Notes under the pieces: model-generated
The model's database searches: none
Told to the model about the DNA's origin: nothing
The model's input: the letters and a program-made list of their open reading frames with translations, nothing else
Position numbers and translations under genes: made by a program
Source: Tatumella morbirosei
GTDB lineage: Bacteria; Pseudomonadota; Gammaproteobacteria; Enterobacterales; Enterobacteriaceae
Direction: 5' to 3'
NCBI RefSeq assembly: GCF_000757425.2
Contig: NZ_JPKR02000004.1
Location: 682,001 to 746,000, forward strand
Length of the DNA: 64,000 bases
Part shown: one piece after another, positions 28,257 through 36,482 of the stretch
How positions within the stretch are numbered: position 1 is the stretch's first letter
Layout: each line of letters opens with the position of its first letter

Positions 28257-28446
28257 TGCTATTTCCTCTGTGAGTTCTTTGGTGGAGTGGTGGCCGGTAC
28301 TGATCTCCGGCTTTCTGGGTGGCACTAATCCAGACCTTGTATGGCTAAGCCACGCATACCACCTATCACTGCGCATAGCGGCTTACGTTGCGATCTTGGC
28401 GCGCATCAGCCTGCGCACTCACCACTCCCCGAAGAACTCACTTCGG

Positions 28447-28482
28447 CCTGTGAAATCACAGGTCCATATTGTTAAAGAAGCA
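28447..28482 (-). promoter_or_regulatory. nutL site (boxA + boxB)
   Basis: Minus strand: boxA-like TTCTTTAACA, seven bases, then the hairpin CCTGTGATTTCACAGG. nutR at 30862 shows the same boxA core, the same seven-base gap and a hairpin with the same GATTTC centre. Confidence 0.75.
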
Positions 28483-28553
28483 GCCTGACTTTATGTCCGG
28501 CGCGGTAGGTAGTCCGTTTACCGCATCGATGTTTCGTTTCGATGGGGTAAAAT

Positions 28554-28591
28554 TACAAGAAAGTTTGTTATCTGTAAACAATAAATCTTGT
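28554..28591 (-). promoter_or_regulatory. pL with repressor operators
   Basis: Operator ACAAGAAAGTTTGTT at 28555-28569 is identical, with two flanking bases, to one in OR. A second (minus strand ACAAGATTTATTGTT, 28577-28591) lies 22 bp away. A minus-strand promoter TTTACA / 17 bp / TAATTT overlaps them. Confidence 0.75.
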
Positions 28592-28651
28592 ATTTGTTCT
28601 TGTGAAATACTCATTTGTTTGTTTTTAAAAGGTATTTATTTTACTCAGACG

Positions 28652-28678
28652 AAAAATTCCCGCACAGAGCAGTGCGGG
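28652..28678 (-). terminator. intrinsic terminator downstream of the Panacea operon
   Basis: CCCGCAC / GTGCGGG stem with a six-base loop, followed on the minus strand by AATTTTTC. It shields pL from upstream transcription. Confidence 0.8.
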
Positions 28679-28751
28679 ATAGTGTCGGAGGTTCGGTCTG
28701 GGTGTGATTTCGGATGGTACAGCTATTAGGGGAGTGGGGTGGGTTACAGGC

Positions 28752-28779
28752 ACAAAAAACCCAGCGCGGGGGCCGGGTT
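28752..28779 (-). terminator. terminator at the end of the toxin gene
   Basis: AACCCGGC / GCTGGGTT stem followed by TTTT on the minus strand; it overlaps the stop of the 144-residue gene. Confidence 0.75.
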
Positions 28780-29212
28780 ATTTATCTGCTTTATCACTTT
28801 TTTCTTTCCCTGATGGGAATAGACCTCTGATAACACCAAGAAAAGCAGCAAAGACATTCAAGGTGACAGCTGTTGTTATTGCTACCATGACTGTATCAGG
28901 GAAAACTTTGATGTGAAAAATTCCAAAAAATCCGCAGATTCCCAATAACCAAGCCCATCCATAAAGGGTTTTCCTAACCACTTTATATGCTTTATCTCCA
29001 AATTTTTCTCTTAGCGCTCGGTCAGCTTTTCTGTCTTCAACATCTTCATTTAAAAGAAGCAATTCCTTTGGTATGGCTTTTTCTTCTCGCCGGAGATTTC
29101 CAGAGTCATTTTTTGGTGGCTCTTCAATGGCCGATAGATCTGGATGAGGTAGCTCCACCTCAGAAGGTAGAGCTATGCGATCTAGGAGGTTATAATCCAA
29201 GTCATCAGACAT
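28778..29212 (-). CDS. two-span membrane protein, putative toxin partner of PanA
   Basis: 144 residues. A charged cytosolic N-terminal half (EVEDRKAD-type region, ALREKFGDKAY) is followed by two membrane helices (LYGWAWLLGICGFFGIFHI and VAITTAVTLNVFAAFLGVI). It lies 8 bp after the Panacea-domain gene and has only a weak ribosome site, which would favour antitoxin excess. Panacea antitoxins are known to pair with many unrelated toxins, including membrane-active ones. The toxin role is inferred from position and topology; superinfection exclusion (as for P22 SieB in this location) is the alternative. Confidence 0.6.
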   Translation of the reverse strand: MSDDLDYNLLDRIALPSEVELPHPDLSAIEEPPKNDSGNLRREEKAIPKELLLLNEDVEDRKADRALREKFGDKAYKVVRKTLYGWAWLLGICGFFGIFHIKVFPDTVMVAITTAVTLNVFAAFLGVIRGLFPSGKEKSDKADK

Positions 29213-29220
29213 TGTCTTTA

Positions 29221-29718
29221 TTACACTTCGGATTTTTTAGCTTGGTGGATGTGGTTCGCCATTTCATCAACCGTAATTATTGACCCGTCAGGTCCTTTCA
29301 GACTCCAAGCAGTTCCTGGTGCATGAGTCATTGCTGACAGCTGTGTTCCGCTATATGGGCCATACACATCAGAAATTCTGTCAATCAGTGCAATTGCATC
29401 CGTGTCGCCAGGATCAATCTCAGGAGTAATGAAACGAATTCCAGTCCCATCTTTAGAAAACATCGCTCTGCTTAGCATTTCCTGAACAGGCATAGCGCCA
29501 TATCCCTTAAGCTCATGATAAAGAGATGTAATAACAGGACCATGCTGCCAGCGGGCGAAACTGTCATCAATTAACGCCTTTCCACCGTACAGTTTTGAGA
29601 ACCAAGACTGTGTATAAAATAACAGTTTTTGGATCTTCATCGGGGTTAAGTCAGGAATTTTCCCTTGCTTTGCCCGTTCAATAAAGGCATTAGCAACCGC
29701 ATTTGCAGAATACGCCAT
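29221..29718 (-). CDS. Panacea (DUF4065/SocA-like) domain antitoxin
   Basis: 165 residues forming one Panacea domain: LTPMKIQKLLFYTQSWFSK, FARWQHGPVITSLYHELKGYG and LSAMTHAPGTAW are family hallmarks. PanA proteins neutralise diverse toxins encoded next to them. Strong site GAGGAGG five bases upstream. It lies between N and the repressor gene, the accessory slot used by lambda rex and P22 sieB, and should be expressed in the lysogen. Confidence 0.88.
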   Translation of the reverse strand: MAYSANAVANAFIERAKQGKIPDLTPMKIQKLLFYTQSWFSKLYGGKALIDDSFARWQHGPVITSLYHELKGYGAMPVQEMLSRAMFSKDGTGIRFITPEIDPGDTDAIALIDRISDVYGPYSGTQLSAMTHAPGTAWSLKGPDGSIITVDEMANHIHQAKKSEV

Positions 29719-29893
29719 TTAGTGCCTCCTCTTACTTTAGGTAATCATTCAGTCGACATGACGGAATCTAGTTGTAATGCGTCAAAATACTACGCTACAT
29801 GCTGTATAAAGTACACAATATTAACTGTATATCTATCAGTGAGTTATTGGATAATACTTGTAACACAGTGAGTTATATCCGCGCACCTTTCAT

Positions 29894-30538
29894 TCACTTA
29901 AACCGCATCTTGGCCTCAACGGCTGCGCCAATGATTTTGCAGTTCCCGTTGATCGGAACCATCGGCCAGGCCGGGTTAAGGCCTTTCAGGTACTTCTGGC
30001 CGCCATCGATAATCAGCTTCTTAAACGTGGCTTCGTTGGAATCGACCAGCTTTGCAATCACCAGGCTGCCGTTGATGGCTTCTTTCCCAGTATCGAACAA
30101 CACATACATCCCTTCAGGAACGCTCTGACCAGTCGGCGCTGTCATTGAGTCACCTTCAACTTTGAGCCAGAAAGCATCGCCCTGAATGTGCGCGTCAGAC
30201 TCAAGCCACTCGCTTATCTCACTTAAGGTGTAGGCCTCGATAGCTTCGGCCCAGCAACCCGCCTGAACGGAGCTGAGGACGGGATATTTCTTACCTGGAG
30301 CGTAAGATCCAGCATATTTGAAATTATCACCCTTTAAATCCTCGTCTTTTCCATCCAGCAACCACTCAGCGCTTACTCCAAGTGCAACTGACAACTCAGG
30401 TAAATACCTTGGCCTCTTGGTTTTTCCACGCTCAAGCTGCTCTATTGCTTGCTGTGATGTGCCAGCTTTTTCTGCCAGCTGCGTCTGAGTTAAGCCAAGT
30501 TCATCCCTTTTTAATTTAACCCTATCGCTAATATTCAT
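29894..30538 (-). CDS. c2: prophage repressor (C2/CI type, S24 self-cleaving)
   Basis: 214 residues, similar to P22 C2. N-terminal helix-turn-helix ([20 protein letters not shown]). C-terminal S24 peptidase-like domain has the Ala-Gly cleavage site in SVQAGCW, catalytic Ser in GDSMTAP and Lys in ATFKKL, so RecA-stimulated self-cleavage is expected. Start 30538 ([13 protein letters not shown]) has GAGGT eight bases upstream. Confidence 0.95.
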   Translation of the reverse strand: MNISDRVKLKRDELGLTQTQLAEKAGTSQQAIEQLERGKTKRPRYLPELSVALGVSAEWLLDGKDEDLKGDNFKYAGSYAPGKKYPVLSSVQAGCWAEAIEAYTLSEISEWLESDAHIQGDAFWLKVEGDSMTAPTGQSVPEGMYVLFDTGKEAINGSLVIAKLVDSNEATFKKLIIDGGQKYLKGLNPAWPMVPINGNCKIIGAAVEAKMRFK

Positions 30539-30564
30539 TTTAGTTACCTCTAACATCCATGTTC

Positions 30565-30625
30565 ACAAGAAAACCTGTAATTGACAAACAAACTAACTTG
30601 TTAGACAATACAAGAAAGTTTGTTA
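30565..30625 (+). promoter_or_regulatory. OR region with pR
   Basis: Three operators about 22-23 bp apart: ACAAGAAAACCTGTA (30565), ACAAACTAACTTGTT (30588) and ACAAGAAAGTTTGTT (30610). pR has TTGACA at 30581-30586 and GACAAT at 30604-30609 with a 17-bp spacer, and the middle operator sits inside it. pRM would fire leftward into the repressor gene. Confidence 0.85.
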
Positions 30626-30637
30626 ACGGAGGATGAT

Positions 30638-30853
30638 ATGGAAGGATTATCACACCGACTCAAACAGCGCCGAGAAGAAATGAAATTCACTCAGGCTAAG
30701 TTAGGTGAACTTGCTGGAATGTCCCAGCAATCAATTCAGCTGATCGAAGCAGGTGAGACCCAAAGACCTCGAAAACTGATTGAGTTAGCCACTGCACTTA
30801 AATGTGATGCAGCTTGGCTGATTTATGGCAGTACCGGCCCCCGCGCCGCATAA
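30638..30853 (+). CDS. cro: Cro repressor
   Basis: 71-residue helix-turn-helix protein ([20 protein letters not shown]), first gene after pR and divergent from c2. Start 30638 follows GGAGG by 5 bases; an in-frame TTG upstream lies in the operator. The recognition helix resembles that of the neighbouring repressor, as expected for proteins that share operators. Confidence 0.9.
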   Translation: MEGLSHRLKQRREEMKFTQAKLGELAGMSQQSIQLIEAGETQRPRKLIELATALKCDAAWLIYGSTGPRAA

Positions 30854-30861
30854 GCACCATC

Positions 30862-30897
30862 CGCTCTTTAACAGTCTGCCCCCTCGGATTTCCAGGG
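30862..30897 (+). promoter_or_regulatory. nutR site (boxA + boxB)
   Basis: boxA CGCTCTTTAACA exactly as in P22-type sites, seven bases, then the stem CCCT / AGGG around CGGATTTCC. Spacing and the GATTTC centre match nutL. Confidence 0.8.
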
Positions 30898-30946
30898 ACC
30901 AATTCAAGTGACAGCACCTGCTGATCACTCAATAAAACACACAAGG

Positions 30947-30979
30947 ATTTAATCAAATGGAAGTAACAACCACACGCAA
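30947..30979 (-). promoter_or_regulatory. candidate pRE (CII-activated promoter)
   Basis: Minus strand TTGC-N6-TTGT at 30966-30979, the same place in cII as the lambda CII site, with TTAAAT as -10 17 bp after the central hexamer. A perfect TTGC-N6-TTGC also occurs at 30990-31003. Confidence 0.55.
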
Positions 30980-31235
30980 CAACGCTCGCGCAATTGAGAG
31001 CAAGTTATTGAACAAAATCGCATTAGTCGGGCTGACCAACGTAGCGAAAGCTGTTGGCGTCGATAAGTCTCAGGTGTCGCGCTGGAAGGCTAATTTCATT
31101 CCGAAGATGTCACTGTTACTGGCGGTGCTGGAGTGGGGCGTGGATGACGAACAGATTAACGATCTGGCCCAGCGTCTGCGGGTATTGCTCACAAATGAAA
31201 ACGCCCCGAACTGCGCGAACAGTTTCGAGGCGTAA
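30957..31235 (+). CDS. cII: CII transcriptional activator
   Basis: 92 residues, closely like lambda CII and P22 C1: AIESKLLNKIALVGLTNVAK and the recognition helix VGVDKSQVSRWK, then LLAVLEWGVDDEQ. It activates pRE to favour lysogeny. Starts 21 bases after a potential AAGGA site region downstream of nutR. Confidence 0.95.
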   Translation: MEVTTTRNNARAIESKLLNKIALVGLTNVAKAVGVDKSQVSRWKANFIPKMSLLLAVLEWGVDDEQINDLAQRLRVLLTNENAPNCANSFEA

Positions 31236-31268
31236 AGCGAATTACTGGATCAATTCACAGGGTTTATT

Positions 31269-32096
31269 ATGTCTACACTTTATCAGCTTTACAAGCACAA
31301 AGAGAAAAACGGCACCGGCACATCAGTTAACAAAACGTATGTGGTACCGCTTTCTGAGTTATACGTTGAACCTGGCTTTAACGTCCGCGAAATCGACCAG
31401 GATCACGTTAATGAATTCCGGGATGCATTCATCGCCGGTGAGTACCTTCCTCCGCTGGCCGTACAGGTCACAGAGAAGGGCATTAAGATTCTGGATGGTC
31501 ACCACCGCTATTACGGCGCACTGGCCGCCACAGAGGCTGGGCACCCGATCCTGCGCATTGAGTGTAAGGACTTTGTCGGCTCGGATGCTGACCGTATCGC
31601 CTTCATGGTTACATCATCCCAGGGTAAGCCTCTGACACCGATTGAGCGTGGTTCTGCGTATCTGCGGATGATTAACCAAGGCTGGGAACCGGCAGAGATT
31701 GCCAGAAAGGTTAAACGGTCAGTATCGGACGTTAACCTGCATCTGGATCTGGTCCGTTGTGGCACTGAGCTGCTCGACATGGTTCGTTCGGGTGAGGTAG
31801 CAGCAACAACGGCTGTGGCGTTATCCCGTGAACACGGCCCACATGCGACATCTGTTGCTGTCGGACAACTGGATAAGGCTAAGGCCGCTGGGAAGAAGAA
31901 AATAACCCGCGCTGACGCTATACCGTTGTTCAGTGCATCCAAAGCCAGACGGCTTGTAGAGCTTCTGGTAGACGCATCATTGCTGAATGATAACTGCGGT
32001 GATGATCATCTGCTTCTGGCATCCGGTACCGCCAGAGAAATCACCCTCATCCTTGACGAATACAGAGCCGGCATCCGGCAGGGAGATAAGTCATGA
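31269..32096 (+). CDS. ParB/Spo0J-like phage protein
   Basis: 275 residues with an N-terminal ParB/sulfiredoxin-like domain (LYVEPGFNVREIDQDHV, then ILDGHHRYYGAL) and a central helix-turn-helix (EPAEIARKVKRSVSDVNLHL). It overlaps the next gene by ATGA. It sits between cII and the O-like gene, where P22 and lambda have no such gene. Roles in replication, segregation or CTP-dependent DNA binding are possible; none is shown. Confidence 0.85.
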   Translation: MSTLYQLYKHKEKNGTGTSVNKTYVVPLSELYVEPGFNVREIDQDHVNEFRDAFIAGEYLPPLAVQVTEKGIKILDGHHRYYGALAATEAGHPILRIECKDFVGSDADRIAFMVTSSQGKPLTPIERGSAYLRMINQGWEPAEIARKVKRSVSDVNLHLDLVRCGTELLDMVRSGEVAATTAVALSREHGPHATSVAVGQLDKAKAAGKKKITRADAIPLFSASKARRLVELLVDASLLNDNCGDDHLLLASGTAREITLILDEYRAGIRQGDKS

Positions 32097-32800
32097 CTTT
32101 AGGGCCCTTTGAAAAGCACCGGGAAATTCTAAAAGAAATGCCATTCCCTGAGGGTTTCAGGCTTGCAGGGTGGGTTTACATTCTGAGCAATGAGTACATG
32201 CCTGGTATCTATAAAGTCGGTATGACCACGACCAGCCCTCAAGCCAGGGCCAGGGAGCTGTCATCTTCTACTGGCGTACCTTACCCATTCAAAGTTGAAG
32301 CGGCCTATCACTGCGCTGACCCGGCTTATTCTGAAAGTGAGATACATGAATCACTGAGTGAATACCGTATAAACAATTCCAGGGAGTTTTTTAAGCTGGA
32401 CTTACAGGATCTTAAGTATGCCTGTGACGAATTTTGTGACGCCGAAGTCGGGATTGGCGCTGAGCACCTCGCGGTGACGCACGATGTTATATCTTTCGAG
32501 TCACTTGATAGGCTGAATATTGATGAGTTATTTGATGATATTGACCTGGTTACATTCGGGGACAGGCTGGCTATCGCTGAGCGCCTGATCCGGATAGGGG
32601 CGGAAAGGGTTCGAAATTATGTCCTCAATGAGAATATTACTATCACTTTTCACGATGGAAAAGCATATGCCATTCAAAACCCAGAGTGGACAGAGATGCA
32701 GGAGCAATATGAGCGAAGGATGCAGCAGATAGAACATGAAGAATCCCTCGGTATCTATGGCCCTGTAATCCCCCCTAAAGAAACACCCATCCCTTTTTAA
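32093..32800 (+). CDS. GIY-YIG superfamily (T5orf172-like) protein
   Basis: 235 residues. The N-terminal 35-110 shows T5orf172/MUG113 marks: GWVYILSNEYMPGIYKVGMT, the Arg in ARARELSSSTGVPYPF, and the Glu/His in ESEIHESLSEYR with SREFFKL. This is the GIY-YIG nuclease fold. The C-terminal half is unassigned. Coupled to the ParB-like gene, so the two likely work together. Confidence 0.82.
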   Translation: MTLGPFEKHREILKEMPFPEGFRLAGWVYILSNEYMPGIYKVGMTTTSPQARARELSSSTGVPYPFKVEAAYHCADPAYSESEIHESLSEYRINNSREFFKLDLQDLKYACDEFCDAEVGIGAEHLAVTHDVISFESLDRLNIDELFDDIDLVTFGDRLAIAERLIRIGAERVRNYVLNENITITFHDGKAYAIQNPEWTEMQEQYERRMQQIEHEESLGIYGPVIPPKETPIPF

Positions 32801-32812
32801 TCTGGACTAATT

Positions 32813-33556
32813 ATGAGCATGAACTTAATGGCTAAGGCCATGGGGATTAAAGTTGGAAATCCCCTGAGAAAGCTCGTTCTGATAAAGCTGGCTGATAACG
32901 CAAACGACAAGGGGGAATGCTGGCCCTCATATCAGCATATTGCCGACCAGTGCGAGATCGGAAGGTCGACGGTGAAAAACCATATCCGAGCACTTGAAGA
33001 TATGGGAATGCTGCGCCGGGAATTCCGAAGAAATGGTGACTTAAATCAGTCAAATTTGTTCTATCTGACACTGGATAACATCAGAGAAATCCCCGAGAAA
33101 AATAGTGGGGCAGCAGATGACCTAGGGCAGGAGCTGCCCGGGGGGGTGGGGCAGGATATGACCGAGGGTGGGTCAGGAGCTGCCCTAGGGGGTGGGGCAG
33201 GAGCTGCCCCCATAACCAGTCACTCTTTTGAACCAGTCATTGAACCTAAACAAACACCGGTCGCTACCGCTCCTGTGTCAGGAAAATATGCCTTCGAGGG
33301 AAATGTGGTTCGCCTGAATCACAAAGACTATGCATCCTGGAAAAACCTCTACCCGAATATCGATCTGGATTATGAGCTGCAAAAGCTGGATATCGAGTTC
33401 AGCCATGAGAAGCCAAAAAACTGGTTTATCACTGTGAGCCAAAAGCTGAGCTACCAGAACAAGCAGGCACTGTCCCGGGGAGTTGGCAACGCTAAGCACA
33501 ATCAACAGCCTGAACACCACTGGAACAGCCCTGAATCATGGGAGGAATTTATATGA
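32813..33556 (+). CDS. O: replication initiator, O-like
   Basis: 247 residues. N-terminal winged helix (ECWPSYQHIADQCEIGRSTV KNH region) as in phage O/HTH-36 initiators. A Gly-rich linker (about 98-133) is encoded by the iterons of the probable origin, and the C-terminal part should contact the helicase loader. It overlaps the P-like gene by ATGA. Lambda O likewise carries ori inside its coding sequence. Confidence 0.82.
   Translation: MSMNLMAKAMGIKVGNPLRKLVLIKLADNANDKGECWPSYQHIADQCEIGRSTVKNHIRALEDMGMLRREFRRNGDLNQSNLFYLTLDNIREIPEKNSGAADDLGQELPGGVGQDMTEGGSGAALGGGAGAAPITSHSFEPVIEPKQTPVATAPVSGKYAFEGNVVRLNHKDYASWKNLYPNIDLDYELQKLDIEFSHEKPKNWFITVSQKLSYQNKQALSRGVGNAKHNQQPEHHWNSPESWEEFI
33106..33212 (+). 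other. putative phage replication origin (iterons inside O)
   Basis: Five copies of a G-rich unit around GGGCAGGAGCTGCCC, starting near 33108, 33125, 33149, 33171 and 33195, so mostly 22-24 bp apart. The best copies contain the inverted repeat GGGCAG-GAG-CTGCCC. Location within the initiator gene parallels lambda ori. Confidence 0.65.
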
Positions 33557-34254
33557 GTCGATTACTCCAGGCAGTCTCCAACCGTGACGCCGGTACGTTA
33601 TCGCAGATTGCAGGTAACTATCCTGATAAGCCGACACAGAACGTGGTCAACAGCGAGGCTGAGCACCTGGTCGATGCGCTGTTCCGGCAGTTCCGGCAGG
33701 TATTCCCGGCGGCGGCAGCGACAAACCTGCGTACTCAGGCAGACGAATCAGCCGCGAAAAAACAATGGATTGCTGCTTTCGCTGAAAACGGGATCACCAC
33801 CCGTGAGCAACTGGCGGCCGGTATGCGGTGGGCCAGGGCGAAAGATACACCGTTCATGCCATCCCCGGGCCAGTTCATCGAACAGTGCAAGGCCGGTGCC
33901 TGCCACGCCGCGGGATTACCGGACGCGGACGAACTGTACCGTCGGGTGATGAAATACTGCGGGGAACGGGGATTTTATGATTGCCCGGAAAACTACCCCT
34001 GGGATAACAACGCTGACTACTGGATGATCACCGCCCTGTACAGCCAGATGCAGGCCGGGAACCTGACGGAATCAGAACTGCGTCAGCGGTGCGGTAAGCA
34101 GCTCAAATCCATGGCTGACCGGATCACTTCCGGAGAGGATATCCCCGAACCCCGGAAGCAAATCCCGCAGTTGCACATACCGTCAACCACAGAAACAGCA
34201 AAATCCCACATCGCCAACATCCGGCAGATGATGAAACAATCCCGGCACAACTAA
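33553..34254 (+). CDS. P: replication protein P (DnaB helicase loader)
   Basis: 233 residues. Lambda P-like motifs: [35 protein letters not shown] and [14 protein letters not shown]. It would load host DnaB at the origin. Start 33553 follows GGGAGG and overlaps the O stop. Confidence 0.92.
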   Translation: MSRLLQAVSNRDAGTLSQIAGNYPDKPTQNVVNSEAEHLVDALFRQFRQVFPAAAATNLRTQADESAAKKQWIAAFAENGITTREQLAAGMRWARAKDTPFMPSPGQFIEQCKAGACHAAGLPDADELYRRVMKYCGERGFYDCPENYPWDNNADYWMITALYSQMQAGNLTESELRQRCGKQLKSMADRITSGEDIPEPRKQIPQLHIPSTTETAKSHIANIRQMMKQSRHN

Positions 34255-34270
34255 CCCGAAGGAATATCCG

Positions 34271-35182
34271 ATGAAATTTTTTAAGAATGCGGCAATTTAC
34301 CGTATGACCCGTGACGTCATTATCCCGGACGAGCTGGAAAACTTACTGGAGCACTGCCAGTTCACGCCTTGTGGGTCGCAGGACATGGCAAGAACTGGCT
34401 GGGTACCGCCGATGGGCGAAGCATTCAGCGACCAACTGGCCCATATCTCCGGTGGTCACATTCTGCTGACCGTTCAGCGTGAAGAAAAAATTCTCCCGGC
34501 ACCGGTTGTCAAGCAGGCCCTGGAAGCGAAAATCGCCAAACTGGAAGCCGAGCAGCAGCGCAAACTGAAAAAGACCGAGAAAGACACCCTGAAAGACGAA
34601 GTGATTCACTCTCTGCTGCCCCGGGCATTCAGCCGCTACACGCAGGAACGCATCTGGATTAATACACAGGATCAGCTGATTGTGGTCGATGCCTCCAGCG
34701 CGAAACGGGCAGAAGATTGCCTGGCGTTGCTGCGTAAAACACTCGGCTCACTGCCGGTCGTGCCGCTGACCATGGAAACCCCTATTGAACTGACGATGAC
34801 CGAATGGGTGCGGGACGGCAATACACCGGCGGGAATGTCACTGCTGGACGAAGCCGAACTGAAAGCCGTACTGGAAGAGGGTGGAACTGTCCGCTGCAAA
34901 AAACAGGCCCTGGTCAGCGATGAAGTATCAACCCACATCGAAGCCGGTAAGCGCGTTACCAGCGTAGGCATTGACTGGCAGGAACGTATTCAGTTCACGC
35001 TCACTGACAGCCTGCAACTGAAGCGCATCAAGCCAGCCACTGGCATGCTGGAGCAGAACGACGACATTGACCGGGAAGACGTAGCGGCGCGGTTTGACGC
35101 TGATTTCTGCCTGATGGCCGGTGAAATGTCTGTTCTCATTGGCAGCTTGATTACAGCGCTCGGTGGCGAAGCCCAGCGATAA
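34271..35182 (+). CDS. rdgC: RdgC-like recombination-associated protein
   Basis: 303 residues, exactly the length of chromosomal RdgC and similar along its length: [55 protein letters not shown] and the C-terminal GEAQR. RdgC forms a ring on dsDNA and limits RecA. In the phage it may curb RecA or protect replicating DNA. It follows P by 16 bp with GGAAT before the ATG, so it belongs to the pR operon. Confidence 0.93.
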   Translation: MKFFKNAAIYRMTRDVIIPDELENLLEHCQFTPCGSQDMARTGWVPPMGEAFSDQLAHISGGHILLTVQREEKILPAPVVKQALEAKIAKLEAEQQRKLKKTEKDTLKDEVIHSLLPRAFSRYTQERIWINTQDQLIVVDASSAKRAEDCLALLRKTLGSLPVVPLTMETPIELTMTEWVRDGNTPAGMSLLDEAELKAVLEEGGTVRCKKQALVSDEVSTHIEAGKRVTSVGIDWQERIQFTLTDSLQLKRIKPATGMLEQNDDIDREDVAARFDADFCLMAGEMSVLIGSLITALGGEAQR

Positions 35183-35230
35183 CCCCACCGCCGTTCAGCG
35201 GTTTTTTTGTACCTGAATTTGGAGAGGAAG

Positions 35231-35473
35231 ATGCTGGGTGAGTGGATTAAGCATCAGATTAGAGAGCAGGAACAAAGGGAGCGGCAGGCAGCATGGGATA
35301 GGCATTATCATCACCTGCGTACTATGCCCGCCAATACCTTTGCCGCGATTTATGCTGAGTTATTTAAAAATGATGACTTCACAGATGTTCGCTTTAATGG
35401 CGAGCTTTACGAAGACACCGCAATTTATTACGCATCTCTTGCCCGGGACGAAGGCTATGAAGTCCTGGTGTAG
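35231..35473 (+). CDS. unknown phage protein (80 aa)
   Basis: Start 35231 with GGAGAGG three bases upstream; an earlier in-frame start lacks a site. Charged helix first (KHQIREQEQRERQAAWDRH), then a compact acidic part. Function unknown. Confidence 0.6.
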   Translation: MLGEWIKHQIREQEQRERQAAWDRHYHHLRTMPANTFAAIYAELFKNDDFTDVRFNGELYEDTAIYYASLARDEGYEVLV

Positions 35474-35491
35474 CAGGTTAAAGGGAGAACC

Positions 35492-35946
35492 ATGAACATC
35501 CCAAAGACGGCATCCGGTTACACGCCACTAACTTTCAGGCCATAGGCCAGCAACTCTCTGAACTCCTCCAGTCCGGTAACTGCTACCGCATCAAGGTAGA
35601 GCCCTGGCGCGAACGCCGCAGCCTTTCTCAAAATTCCATGCAACACGCCTGGTACGCCGAAATGAGCCGATACCTCATCGCTCACGGTCGACCCTTTGCG
35701 TCTGCTGAATGGGTGAAAGACGCGATGAAGCATACCTATCTTGGGTACGAAGAGACTGAAAGGGTAGACGTGATAACCGGAGAGCGAACAGTAATCCAGA
35801 CACTCAGACACACATCCCGACTCGATACCGGCGAAATGCATGACTACCTGACGCGGGTAGAGGGCTGGGCTCGCAGCATTGGCTGCCTGCTCACCGTGCC
35901 GAATAACAGCGAGTACCGGGAATTACAGAGGAAACAGGACGAATGA
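35492..35946 (+). pseudogene. ninB-like recombination gene with a 5' frameshift
   Basis: The ATG at 35492 with GGGAG upstream opens a frame that stops at 35545. The next frame, entered after ATGAA, reads HPKDGIRLHATNF, QQLSELLQSGNCYRIKVEPW, then RRSLSQNSMQHAWYAEMSRY and on to the stop at 35946, which overlaps dam. One base missing after ATGAA explains this. The RSLxQN motif fits NinB/YbcN-type proteins. A shorter product from the ATG at 35638 (102 aa) would lack the N-terminal strands. Confidence 0.65.
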
Positions 35947-36482
35947 CAGATAAATCCAACACACCGGCAGAGCACAAGGATACCTGGCAGACGCCACCGG
36001 AGATATTCCGCGCTCTCAATGCTGAATTTCAGTTCCAGCTTGATGCTGCCGCCAGCCCGCATAACGCGCTTTGGCGTAAGTTCATCACCGCCGAACAGGA
36101 TACGCTCCGGACGGAATGGGGTGATTATGTCGAAAACGGTTATGCCTGGCTAAACCCGCCGTACAGTGCGCCGCTACCGTTTGTCGAAAAGGCTGCCAAG
36201 GAGAAAGAGCTTAACCATGTTGGATGTGTGATGCTATTGCCGGCTGATATATCCGTTGGCTGGTTCAGAGAAGCAGTAAAAACTGCGAGCGAAGTCCGGT
36301 TGATCACCGGCGGTCGCCTGGCATTTATCTCCTCGCAGACTGGTAAGCCGGTCGGCGGTAATAACAAAGGGTCACTGCTGATTATCTGGCATCCGTGGCC
36401 GACAGGTTCGTGTCAGTTCAAAACGGTGGACCGGGATCAGCTCATGGACTTTGGCAAACGACTGATAGCGAGGGCAGCATAA
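35943..36482 (+). CDS. dam: phage DNA adenine N6-methyltransferase (Dam-like)
   Basis: 179 residues of the small phage Dam family. Start segment DTWQTPPEIFRALNAEF, FQLDAAASPHNA, catalytic NPPY in YAWLNPPYSAPLPF and the GGRLAFI segment are typical. It likely protects phage DNA or changes control sites. Overlaps the ninB-like stop by ATGA. Confidence 0.92.
   Translation: MTDKSNTPAEHKDTWQTPPEIFRALNAEFQFQLDAAASPHNALWRKFITAEQDTLRTEWGDYVENGYAWLNPPYSAPLPFVEKAAKEKELNHVGCVMLLPADISVGWFREAVKTASEVRLITGGRLAFISSQTGKPVGGNNKGSLLIIWHPWPTGSCQFKTVDRDQLMDFGKRLIARAA

Noticed and set aside
28420..28446. Hairpin CCGAAG...CTTCGG as boxB of nutL
   Set aside because: It lies further from boxA than in nutR; the CCTGTGATTTCACAGG hairpin has matching spacing and loop.
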